A stretch of 42,588 nucleotides of DNA from the NCBI GenBank assembly GCA_030998015.1, contig JARWMV010000125.1, forward strand, positions 1 through 42,588, written 5' to 3'. The first letter of the stretch is position 1; each line of letters starts with the position of its first letter. This stretch comes from Ceratorhiza oryzae-sativae. Its lineage: Eukaryota > Basidiomycota > Agaricomycetes > Cantharellales > Ceratobasidiaceae. Under the pieces are notes generated by a model, which was not told where the DNA came from, searched no databases, and was given only the letters and a program-made list of their open reading frames with translations. Shown here piece by piece: positions 16,431-24,062 of the stretch. Both the position numbers and the translations under genes were made by a program.

Positions 16431-16643
16431 GCCCCCGCTCTATCGGCTAAAATCTTAGGTGTAACCCAAGATTTCAGCCGCCCTGCCTAGAGAACTGCGC
16501 TTTAGCGCACGTCTTGGCAGGGGTAATAAAGCGGAGGGTCAACGACCCGTGGGCATTGTTAACGAGGCCGCGTTCGCGGCGAGCCGCGCGCACGCCAGGG
16601 CCGCCTTGGCAAGCCAAGGCGTTCGCAGGCGTGCACGGGTAAT
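16431..16643 (+). repeat. GC element family B, copy B13, with nested 43-bp hairpin
   Basis: Fused to A12; nested CCCTGCC hairpin as in B3. Mirror about 31246-31458. Confidence 0.92.
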
Positions 16644-16770
16644 ATTCTTTCTTTCCGAAAAGCCTGGAATGGAGTTAGCGGTATTTACAAAATCACGTTT
16701 CTACCATTCCGGTTATTTAGCTACTATGGTTCTAGTGTTGATTTAGGGGCCCGATTCAAATATCATTTTT

Positions 16771-17046
16771 GCAGCGCGCTATGCGGCTGCCCAGCAGCGC
16801 GCTATGCGGCTGCCCAGCAGCGCGCTATGCGGCTGCCCAGCAGCGCGCTATGCGGCTGCCCAGCAGCGCGCTATGCGGCTGCCCAGCAGCGCGCTATGCG
16901 GCTGCCCAGCAGCGCGCTATGCGGCTGCCCAGCAGCGCGCTATGCGGCTGCCCAGCAGCGCGCTATGCGGCTGCCCAGCAGCGCGCTATGCGGCTGCCCA
17001 GCAGCGCGCTATGCGGCTGCCCAGCAGCGCGCTATGCGGCTGCCCA
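16771..17046 (+). repeat. Tandem array, 12 perfect copies of a 23-bp GC unit
   Basis: Unit GCAGCGCGCTATGCGGCTGC plus CCA, repeated 12 times (276 bp) with no variation seen. It splits the GIY-YIG domain of the nad1 intron 1 gene after KYHF. All three forward frames are open across it because 23 is not a multiple of three. Diverged single units lie at 2346-2367 and 21445-21467. Confidence 0.97.
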
Positions 17047-17119
17047 CAATGGACCCAAACAAAACAACTTCTTGGGTATATTTCTTAAAGTATTTGGTTG
17101 GTCTTTATTTTCAATCACT

Positions 17120-17379
17120 GTAGACCCCCGACATTGCCGCGCGCGTTAGTTGCTGGTGGGACTTGTCCCACCAACCAACGTGAGCAATCGCAACCGTTTG
17201 CGATTGCTAGTGCGCGGCATAATATCGATATTTAGCCGCCGGCTGAAAATGACGAACGGTCGTCATTTTCTACGAGGGAATCTTTAGGATTCCCTCTAAC
17301 GCCGGCGGGCATTACAATATCGGGGGGTTGCTGCCCACCAAACAATGCAGCGTAGCTGCACATGTTTGGGGGTCAGTAG
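17120..17379 (-). repeat. Double-hairpin element carrying A13, in GIY-YIG gene
   Basis: Host reads SITV|VETC with GTA repeated at both borders. A13 occupies the loop of the first hairpin. Mirror about 30510-30769. Confidence 0.88.
17137..17308 (-). repeat. GC element family A, copy A13 (172 bp), nested in a DHE
   Basis: Inserted in the loop of hairpin 1 of the DHE at 17120. Mirror copy 30581-30752. Confidence 0.95.
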
Positions 17380-17642
17380 TAGAAACTTGTACCCGAGAAC
17401 AGCTAAATGACCGAGAAAATTGGTATTTATCTAACTTCAAACCGCTCCTTAATATTTTAATGATTGCATCATCGGATCCACGAGTTCCAGGTATTTTATC
17501 GGCATTAACTCGAGCAAAGATTAGTTCTAGCTTACAGGGTCGAAAAGATTCTGAAGCCACTCGAGTTCGAAAAAGTATTTCAAAACTGGGAATAAATAAT
17601 CCATTTTATGGTAAAGGTCCCGGAATCCGAGCTTTAGATATT

Positions 17643-17764
17643 GCAGGTGACCCCCAATAAGGCAATGGCCTCCCAATGCGTCACAAACGTATTGGGGGGG
17701 GCCATTACCTTATGCAATGAGCGCCACAAGTCTTGTGGCGCGCATTGCAATCATTGGGGAGCAG
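17643..17764 (+). repeat. Nested double-hairpin element in GIY-YIG gene
   Basis: GCAG at 17643-17646 and 17761-17764; removing one restores DIA|AEKAG. Mirror about 30125-30246. Confidence 0.85.
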
Positions 17765-17794
17765 CTGAAAAAGCTGGAACTAAAATTTATGTAT

Positions 17795-17965
17795 ATGACC
17801 CGTGCACGCCTGCGAACGCCTTGGCTTAAGCCAAGGCGGCCCTGGCGTGCGCGCGGCTCGCCGCGAACGCGGCCTCGATAACCATACCCACGGGTCGTTG
17901 ACCCTCCGCTTATCGGCTGAAATCTTGGGTTACACCTAAGATTTCAGCCGATAAGCGGGGGTATG
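17795..17965 (-). repeat. GC element family B, copy B14, flanks ATG / CAT / TATG
   Basis: Inverted orientation in the GIY-YIG gene; central ATAACCATACCC. Mirror about 29924-30094. Confidence 0.92.
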
Positions 17966-18167
17966 ATGCAACTAATTTTACACTTGTGAGTGGGGGCCCT
18001 TTTCGAAGTATCCGAATGGCTGCAAAGGTAACGCACATTTCTGCAAGAACACTTGGCAGAAATCTAGATACGAAAAAACCATTCAAAGGATATTATTATT
18101 ACAGTCATGCTCAATTCACAATATAAAAACCATTAAAATCAATCCCCTTTCCCCAAGAAAAGTCGCA

Positions 18168-18272
18168 GATGCGGCTAAATTAGTGCTTAAAGAAACAATT
18201 ATACCAGCACAAGCAAATAAAGTACTTTTTTATTTAGCACCTGTTGCTACTTTAATCTTTAGTCTATTAGGT
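18168..18272 (+). CDS. nad1: nad1 exon 2
   Basis: DAAKLVLKETIIPAQANKVL then FYLAPVATLIFSLLG, continuing exactly from exon 1 (QPFA|DAAK) and into exon 3 (LLG|WAVIPFG). Thirty-five codons. The 3' end after GGT is chosen because group I introns follow a U and the reading continues with Trp. Confidence 0.92.
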
Positions 18273-18676
18273 CTAAAATAACCTGGCTTAATTAAAATTT
18301 CACTATATGCTAGAACAATTGACCCCCAATGCCTTACAGCATGTTGGGGGGCAATTGCCCCCCCAAACAATGCAGCGTAGCTGCATTGTTTGGGGGGTCA
18401 ATTGTCAAAAACCTCTGGGTAGCTGGCCATTCCATTGTAGGTGAAATGGCATGTTAGGCTATAAATTCTGAGGTATTATTATCCCTTGTTGTCTACAAAC
18501 AGCAAGAAAATTTCTTATTTGTGATATTAACTTTCGACTAGCAGGCTTTAATGACAAAAATCAAAGCCTCAGAGACTATACGTGAAAATTTTGTAAAATA
18601 GACAGAAAAGTGCATTAATTCCAATGCTTTACGCCTTTTCATTAATCTATTGAGAAAAAAGACATAGTCCAAACTA
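18273..18676 (+). other. nad1 intron 2, group I core
   Basis: R motif CCTCAGAGACTATACG (18567-18582) and S motif AAAAGACATAGTCC (18657-18670) give a clear P7, directly ahead of the intron reading frame. A DHE (18316-18404) with target CAATTG lies near the 5' splice site. Confidence 0.75.
18316..18404 (-). repeat. Double-hairpin element, flanks CAATTG three times
   Basis: The self-complementary hexamer CAATTG occurs at 18316-18321, 18352-18357 and 18399-18404. Mirror about 29484-29572. Confidence 0.93.
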
Positions 18677-18823
18677 ATGCAAAATATTTTAGCAAATATA
18701 GTTGAATTCGTTAATAAAATTAAAAATTGGTTATTTATATTTAACGCATATGTTAAAGATGCTTATGCTAAATTCAAATTTTTTGTGTTAACTACTTTAA
18801 TAAAATTTTACTGCTATATGCCT

Positions 18824-19045
18824 CCGCGCGCGTTAGTTGCTGGTGGGACTTGTCCCACCAACCAACGTGAGCAATCGCAACCGTTTGCGATTGCTAGTGC
18901 GCGGCATAATATCGATATTTAGCCGCCGGCTGAAAATGACGAACGGTCGTCATTTTCTACGAGGGAATCTTTATGGGAGGTAGCCTGGACCATGAGACTC
19001 ATGGTCAAGGCTACCTCATCTGAGGATTCCCTCTAACGCCGGCGG
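18824..19045 (-). repeat. GC element family A, copy A14 (222 bp)
   Basis: Length is a multiple of three and the host frame resumes in phase after it. Mirror copy 28843-29064. Confidence 0.95.
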
Positions 19046-19138
19046 AGTCTAAGAAAATATTCTACTGATTCTACGGACGTAAAAAATAGCCGTATAAAGG
19101 GGCCTAGAACTCCGGACGCCCCAGATCTGACCGAATAT

Positions 19139-19341
19139 CAAACCCCCGCTTAGGGTCATCCAGCATTGTATTTATATATAAATACATGCTGTTGACCCGA
19201 GGGGTTTGGTTATCGAGGCCGCGTTCGCGGCGAGCCGCGCGCACGCCAGGGCCGCCTTGGCTTGATTATTGACCTTAAGGTCAATATGAGCCAAGCTTGC
19301 TTGGCTTAAGCCAGGGCGTTCGCAGGCGTGCACGGGTCAAA
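19139..19341 (+). repeat. GC element family B, copy B15, flanks CAAA / TTTG / CAAA
   Basis: CAAA 19139-19142, TTTG 19205-19208, CAAA 19338-19341. Net insertion 199 nt. Mirror about 28548-28750. Confidence 0.93.
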
Positions 19342-19966
19342 AAGAAGTAATATTTGGAACAATGCTGGGAGATGCTACAGCAGAAAAATCTCAATTAAAT
19401 GGTAACACAAGATTGCGGTTTTATATGTCTAATGTAAACCAAGAATTAATTTTTCATTTATATTCTATTTTTAAACCCTTTGTTAGAACAGCCCCCAAAG
19501 AAGTTACCAGAAAACAAAACGAACTTACTGGGAAAATTCATACAGATATACGGTTTTCTACCTTAAAATATCCTATGTTTAACTGGGTAATTGACGACTT
19601 TTATGTTAAAGATTTACAAAATAACATAAAAATTGTACCCTTAAATGCCCATGAAAAACTAACACCCGTTGGTTTAGCTTTTCTTATTATGGATGATGCT
19701 TCGTTTAACATAACAAAAGGCCATTTAGTCATTTGTACAGATTCTTACTCAAAAGAAGATGTTTCCAAAAAACACCTTCACGGTGGTTTTGGGCCCTACG
19801 GGCTACGCTTAATTGATATTTTTAATTCTAAATTTGGATTATCTTGTGGGATTGATTAACCATGGAATTACAAAAGGCGGAAATATCTCTTATCGAATCC
19901 GAATTAACAAATCCTCAATGCCCTCTTTAATTAACTTAGTTAAACCCCACATCATACCCTCAATGC

Positions 19967-20188
19967 CCGCGCGCGTTAGTTGCTGGTGGGACTTGTCCCA
20001 CCAACCAACGTGAGCAATCGCAACCGTTTGCGATTGCTAGTGCGCGGCATAATATCGATATTTAGCCGCCGGCTGAAAATGACGAACGGTCGTCATTTTC
20101 TACGAGGGAATCTTTATGGGAGGTAGCCTGGACCATGAGACTCATGGTCAAGGCTACCTCATCTGAGGATTCCCTCTAACGCCGGCGG
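19967..20188 (-). repeat. GC element family A, copy A15 (222 bp)
   Basis: At the 3' end of the nad1 intron 2 endonuclease, 40 bp before exon 3. Mirror copy 27701-27922. Confidence 0.95.
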
Positions 20189-20228
20189 GGGTCTTTAATG
20201 TTCAAAGGGCATATTTTGCATAGTTTTG

Positions 20229-20588
20229 TGGGCAGTAATTCCTTTCGGAGATGGTTTAGTACTCTTCGATTTCTCTTTAGGAATCTTGTATACATTAGCT
20301 CTATCCTCTCTAGGAATCTATGGAGTATTATTTGCGGGATGGTCTGCTAATTCTAAATACGCCTTTTTAGGTTCTTTAAGATCAACTGCGGCTATGATAA
20401 GTTACGAGTTAGTACTTAGTTCAGCGGTAGTAATTGTAATTTTAATCACAGGTTCGTTCAACATTACAAAAATCATTGAGAGCCAACAAGCTGTTTGGAG
20501 TGTTATACCCCTACTAACAATATTTTTATTCTATTTCATATCAGTATTGGCAGAAACATCAAGAACTCCATTTGATCTTCAGGAGGCT
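20229..20588 (+). CDS. nad1: nad1 exon 3
   Basis: WAVIPFGDGLVLFDFSLGIL, LALSSLGIYGVLFAGWSANS, KYAFLGSLRSTAAMISYELV and FISVLAETSRTPFDLQEA: central helices of subunit 1, including the AGWSxNSKYAxLGxLRxxAQ-type loop and the acidic AExxRxPFDLxE quinone-site motif. 120 codons. Group I ends (G before Trp) support the start. Family members continue with ESELVxGFNVEY and about 100 more residues; that last exon is absent from both arms. Confidence 0.93.
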
Positions 20589-20744
20589 GCATTACTAAGA
20601 GTATAACCACAATTTGGCTCTAAGGATTCGGTCTCCTTAAAGACCGCTATATGCTGGAAAATTCTACCGGTTGAACACATAGCCGTTCTTTCTGTATGTT
20701 TAGTAGAACAATCAGCAGGAAACACTAAACTTCCCGCTAGTTCC

Positions 20745-20911
20745 CTGTAGACCCCCAATAATTGCAATGTCGCCATTGACCCCCCAAACTGATGCAGCTA
20801 TGCTGCATTGTTTGGGGGGGTAACCTTATTGGGGGGCGGATGCCCCTCAAACAATGCAGCGGACCCTCCCACCTGGGATTGGGTCCGCTGCACATGTTTG
20901 GGGGGCACTAG
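20745..20911. repeat. DHE nested in DHE, nad1 intron 3
   Basis: Outer stem ACCCCCAATAA/TTATTGGGGGG holds a second hairpin ACCCCCCAAACTG type; the other outer hairpin has an enlarged GCGGACCC/GGGTCCGC tip. Mirror about 26978-27144. Confidence 0.85.
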
Positions 20912-21000
20912 CATTTTATGAGCTGACGACAGGGTTCCCGCTTGGGGCAAGTTTGGTATCCTCAGAGAATAGACGTGGTCAATGGAATTCTTAAACTATA

Positions 21001-21141
21001 CCCCGCTAATCGATACCCCTGCCAAGACGTGCGCTAAAGCGCAGTTCTCTAGGCAGGGTGTAGATTTGCCTTCGCAAATCATCGATTATTGGAGCCCTCC
21101 GCGCTTAGGCCGCCCTGCGGGCGATCAAAGAGCGCGGAGGG
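21001..21141 (-). repeat. GC element family D, copy D2
   Basis: Flanks TAAACTA and TAGTTTA are inverted copies. Mirror about 26748-26888. Confidence 0.9.
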
Positions 21142-21476
21142 TTTTAGTTTAATGTTTAGTTTTCCATTAAGATATATTCCTTTTTAATCTAGGTAAATAG
21201 AATAAATTAAATTTAAAGGCTAACTAGCAAGTCTATAACTCTAAACCCCAGATCACATAGCTTCTCGAATGGGCCTATGAAGGTTTGCCCCCGTTCGGCA
21301 ACTAGATCAGTGCTGAAATTTGAACTAGTTGCAAAATTTTTTAAAAGAGATTCTAGTTGAAAATTTAATTTTATATGCAAAATGGAATTTACAGGGTCCC
21401 ACTCCCCCTCTCTTGGCTACGATTGTTAGCCTCGGGGTCTGGGCAGCCGCGTAACGCGCTGCAACTATGAAGAAAT

Positions 21477-21648
21477 CCGCGCGCGTTAGTTGCTGGTGGG
21501 ACTTGTCCCACCAACCAACGTGAGCAATCGCAACCGTTTGCGATTGCTAGTGCGCGGCATAATATCGATATTTAGCCGCCGGCTGAAAATGACGAACGGT
21601 CGTCATTTTCTACGAGGGAATCTTTAGGATTCCCTCTAACGCCGGCGG
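21477..21648 (-). repeat. GC element family A, copy A16 (172 bp)
   Basis: Mirror copy 26241-26412. Confidence 0.95.
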
Positions 21649-21749
21649 GCCAAGTCTTGTGACAAGATAAATCCTTTGCCATTTGAACTGGTGGGGCGTA
21701 TTTAGATTTAGAGACTATTACAATATCTACCAATAAAAATGTTATCAAA

Positions 21750-21967
21750 TTTGACCCGAGCACGCCTGCGAACGCCCTGGCTTAAGCCAAGGCGGCCCTG
21801 GCGTGCGCGCGGCGTCTGATTCCGAGGTACCCTGGAACTGAAAGTTCCAGGGTACCTCGCAATACCTCGCCGCGAACGCGGCCTCGATAACCAAACCCCT
21901 CGGGTCTACGCGTATCGGCTGAAATCTTGGGTTACACCTAAGATTTTAGCCGATAAGCGGGGGTTTG
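21750..21967 (-). repeat. GC element family B, copy B16, flanks TTTG / CAAA / TTTG
   Basis: TTTG 21750-21753, CAAA 21890-21893, TTTG 21964-21967. Carries the nested GGTACC hairpin. Mirror about 25922-26139. Confidence 0.93.
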
Positions 21968-22271
21968 ATTAATTTCTTATTTCCTCTTAGAGGATATCTA
22001 TTTTCAATTTTACTTTGTGTGTTTTTAATTACAGTTATATTTACTATGTTAATTGAATTTGAAGAGATACTTAACTTTATCCTTCCAAATAATATGGTAT
22101 CTAGCTTAATCTCTGCATTAGTGCCTTTAAAGGTATATTCTGATTTAAATGATCCTAAAGATGTTCGTGCAGATCTTAAAAAAGTTGGCGGTGTTTATGG
22201 TTTAGTCAACACTAAAGATGGAAAACAATACATAGGGTCCAGCAAAGATATGTATGAAAGATTCACAGATC

Positions 22272-22443
22272 CCGCGCGCGTTAGTTGCTGGTGGGACTTG
22301 TCCCACCAACCAACGTGAGCAATCGCAACCGTTTGCGATTGCTAGTGCGCGGCATAATATCGATATTTAGCCGCCGGCTGAAAATGACGAACGGTCGTCA
22401 TTTTCTACGAGGGAATCTTTAGGATTCCCTCTAACGCCGGCGG
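22272..22443 (-). repeat. GC element family A, copy A17 (172 bp)
   Basis: Splits the GIY-YIG domain of the nad1 intron 3 gene. Mirror copy 25446-25617. Confidence 0.95.
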
Positions 22444-22540
22444 AGGGTATCACAACAAATGCCAGATTACAGCGAAGTATGAAAAAACATGGTATAAATA
22501 ATTTTATTTTTGTAGTTTATTATTATCACGAAGATCCTTT

Positions 22541-23010
22541 AACTCAAGCTTCGGATCCGTCTGTGTACGGCTTAAGCCGCACACATACGTCTCCTCTACA
22601 AGCGTGAAGTTGTTGCACGTACGTGCAACAATTTCAGCTAGAGTCGCTGTAGTTTTAACTGACCCGTGCCCGCCTACGATCGCAGCTGCGGCCCTGGCGT
22701 GCGCGGGCGTCTGATTCCGAGGTACCCTGGAACTGAAAGTTCCAGGGTACCTCGCAATACCTCGCGGCCAGAGGGGCCGCCTCGCGCACAACCCACGGCA
22801 CGGGTAAGCCTGCCCCCTCCGCGCTCTTTGATCGCCAGCAGGGCGGCCTAAGCGCGGAGGGCTCCACTAATCGATGATTTGCGAAGGCAAATCTACACCC
22901 TGCCTAGAGAACTGCGCTTTAGCGCACGTCTTGGCAGGGGTATCGATTAGCGGGGTAGGGTTTGGTGGTGGATGGGCCCGAGCGGAGCGACGGTCCTCAC
23001 CACCACGGGG
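22541..23010. repeat. Composite GC block: hairpins, B-like lobe (22662-22805), element D3 (22813-22955)
   Basis: Starts with a GTGTACGGCTTAAGCCGCAC-type stem and TTGCACGTACGTGCAA, then a B-like lobe with nested GGTACC hairpin, D3, and a GGTGGTG/CACCACC hairpin. Mirror about 24879-25349. Confidence 0.85.
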
Positions 23011-23094
23011 GGTGATATTGAAACAGAGGTTATTAAAAGCTTTCCTTTCGAAGAATTATTTAATTTCAAACAGGAAGCTAAATCTATGCTAGGC

Positions 23095-23316
23095 CCGCGC
23101 GCGTTAGTTGCTGGTGGGACTTGTCCCACCAACCAACGTGAGCAATCGCAACCGTTTGCGATTGCTAGTGCGCGGCATAATATCGATATTTAGCCGCCGG
23201 CTGAAAATGACGAACGGTCGTCATTTTCTACGAGGGAATCTTTATGGGAGGTAGCCTGGACCATGAGACTCATGGTCAAGGCTACCTCATCTGAGGATTC
23301 CCTCTAACGCCGGCGG
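23095..23316 (-). repeat. GC element family A, copy A18 (222 bp)
   Basis: Mirror copy 24574-24795. Confidence 0.95.
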
Positions 23317-23392
23317 ACACACGGCTGAGGCAATATCTAAAATGAAAGCTAGATTTGTAGATAAAACCAACCACCCGATGTTTGGGAAAAAT

Positions 23393-23640
23393 CATACCCC
23401 CGCTTAGGGTCAACCAGCATTGTATTATAAATACATGCTGTTGACCCGTGGGTATGGTTATCGAGGCCGCGTTCGCGGCGAGGTATTGCGAGGTACCCTG
23501 GAACTTTAAGTTCCAGGGTACCTCGGAATCAGACGCCGCGCGCACGCCAGGGCCGCCTTGGCTTACATTGACCTTAAGGTCAATATGAGCCAAGCTTGCT
23601 TGGCTTAAGCCAAGGCGTTCGCAGGCGTGCACGGGTCATA
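23393..23640 (+). repeat. GC element family B, copy B18, flanks CATA / TATG / CATA
   Basis: CATA 23393-23396, TATG 23453-23456, CATA 23637-23640. Left copy lacks 5 nt in the TTTATATATAAA loop present in the mirror (24245-24497). Confidence 0.93.
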
Positions 23641-23668
23641 CACTAGAATCAATTAAGTTAATCAGGTC

Positions 23669-23697
23669 CAGCAAGATTTTATAAATCTTGCATGGAA
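23669..23697. repeat. Short hairpin insert in GIY-YIG gene
   Basis: GCAAGATTT/AAATCTTGC with loop TAT, bringing a TAA into the frame between ESIKLI and KPGELNP. Unlike the other inserts it is AT-rich. Confidence 0.6.
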
Positions 23698-23819
23698 GCA
23701 AACCTGGCGAGTTAAATCCTATGTTCACCCATACCTCTGAAACTAGAAATAAAATTTCTGATGTAATGAGTAAAAATCCCTTAGGAATATACGACATGGA
23801 AAATAATTTGATTAAAACA

Positions 23820-23943
23820 TTCAAACCCCCGCTTAGGGTCATCCAGCATTGTATTTATATATAAATACATGCTGTTGACCCGAGGGGTTTGGTTATCGAG
23901 GCCGCGTTCGCGGCGAGGTATTGCGAGGGTACCCTGGAACTTA
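23820..23943 (+). repeat. GC element family B, copy B19, first half only, ends at palindrome axis
   Basis: CAAA, lobe 1, TTTG, GAGGCCGCG, then the nested hairpin whose tip is the axis; the second half of B is replaced by the inverted first half (23944-24065). Confidence 0.93.
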
Positions 23944-23970
23944 AAGTTCCAGGGTACCTCGCAATACCTC
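23915..23970. repeat. Palindrome axis: hairpin tip inside a family-B element
   Basis: The stem GGTACCCTGGAACTT is followed by a single A (23943) and then its complement AAGTTCCAGGGTACC. The same hairpin sits in the middle of several other family-B copies, for example 1840-1893 and 23485-23540, where the second half of B follows it. Here the second half is missing and the first half is repeated in reverse. The turn-around is therefore exactly at the tip of a pre-existing hairpin. The left side carries one extra G (run at 23928-23930). Confidence 0.95.
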
Positions 23971-24062
23971 GCCGCGAACGCGGCCTCGATAACCAAACCC
24001 CTCGGGTCAACAGCATGTATTTATATATAAATACAATGCTGGATGACCCTAAGCGGGGGTTT

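Larger units (their letters stand above)
16050..18126 (+). pseudogene. GIY-YIG endonuclease in nad1 intron 1, cut by five GC inserts
   Basis: An N-terminal piece (16050-16208) is followed, after A12+B13, by WNGVSGIYKITFLPFRLFSY and YGSSVDLGARFKYHF: the GIY and YIG motifs with the conserved R. A 12-unit tandem array (16771-17046) interrupts; then NNFLGIFLKVFGWSLFSITV, a DHE carrying A13 (17120-17379), VETCTREQLNDRENWYL (catalytic E and N region), SSDPRVPGILSALTRAKISS and GRKDSEATRVRKSISKLGIN (NUMOD3), a DHE (17643-17764), AEKAGTKIYVYD, B14, and NFTLVSGGPFRSIRMAAK, the NUMOD1 tail ending TAA. It is nearly complete apart from the inserts. Confidence 0.88.
18677..20198 (+). pseudogene. LAGLIDADG endonuclease in nad1 intron 2, cut by A14, B15, A15; left copy also frameshifted
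   Basis: MQNILANIVEFVNKIKNWLF to FYCYMP, A14 (18824-19045, exactly 222 nt = 74 codons), SLRKYSTDSTDVKNS, B15 (19142-19337, flanked by CAA), then EVIFGTMLGDATAEKSQLNG, RTAPKEVTRKQNELTGKIHT, LTPVGLAFLIMDDASFN and CTDSYSKEDV. A 13-residue segment SKKHLHGGFGPYG looks like a fossil GC hairpin read as protein. Then DIFNSKFGL; here GTGGG has one G more than the mirror copy and shifts frame (TAA 19857). A15 replaces most of the conserved end before GL-TAA. Omitting A14 and B15 restores one frame. Confidence 0.85.
20589..21738 (+). other. nad1 intron 3, group I core elements and GC inserts
   Basis: Begins with CTATATGCTGGAAAATTC (20648) and AATCAGCAGGAAACAC (20711), the same P/Q-type layout as intron 1. 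A nested DHE (20745-20911) and element D2 (21001-21141) follow. TATCCTCAGAGAATAGACG (20958) is a possible R. At 21445-21467 lies a diverged unit of the 23-bp GC motif. A16 is at 21477-21648. No other gene was recognised. Confidence 0.5.
21739..23822 (+). pseudogene. GIY-YIG endonuclease in nad1 intron 3, cut by six GC blocks and by the palindrome axis
   Basis: ATG 21739 gives MLSN, B16 (21754-21963), LINFLFPLRGYLFSILLCVF (membrane-like), SSLISALVPLKVY, GGVYGLVNTKDGKQYIGSSK (GIY-YIG motifs), A17, ITTNARLQRSMKKHGINNFI and YYYHEDPL, a B17/D3 block (22541-23010), DIETEVIKSFPFEELFNF, A18, EAISKMKARFVDKTNHPMFG, B18, ESIKLI, a 29-nt hairpin, KPGELNPMFTHTSETRNKIS (NUMOD3) and GIYDMENNLIKTF, the start of a NUMOD1. 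The rest would follow element B19 but the axis reverses the sequence there. Confidence 0.85.
5305..23942 (+). repeat. Left arm of giant inverted repeat (palindrome)
   Basis: Every gene and GC element from 5305 to 23942 recurs in reverse complement on the right arm, ending at the window edge. The arms differ only by small indels that I could find: 2 nt near 6023, one G near 6334, one A near 12211, one G near 17700, one G near 19851, one C near 22815, 5 nt near 23425 and one G near 23929. The outer boundary is uncertain because the right arm is cut off by the window end inside a family-B element. Substitutions were not exhaustively checked. Confidence 0.97.

Noticed and set aside
16769..17149. 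Long open frames across the 23-bp array, with a periodic protein rich in MRLPSSALCGCPAARYAA
   Set aside because: A 23-bp unit without stops opens all three frames automatically. The array interrupts a recognisable GIY-YIG gene, so these frames are by-products.
13666..20588. nad1 introns as group II introns
   Set aside because: No GUGYG start or domain V hairpin was seen; P7 R/S motifs and LAGLIDADG/GIY-YIG genes point to group I. The exon 1 border after C remains slightly unusual.
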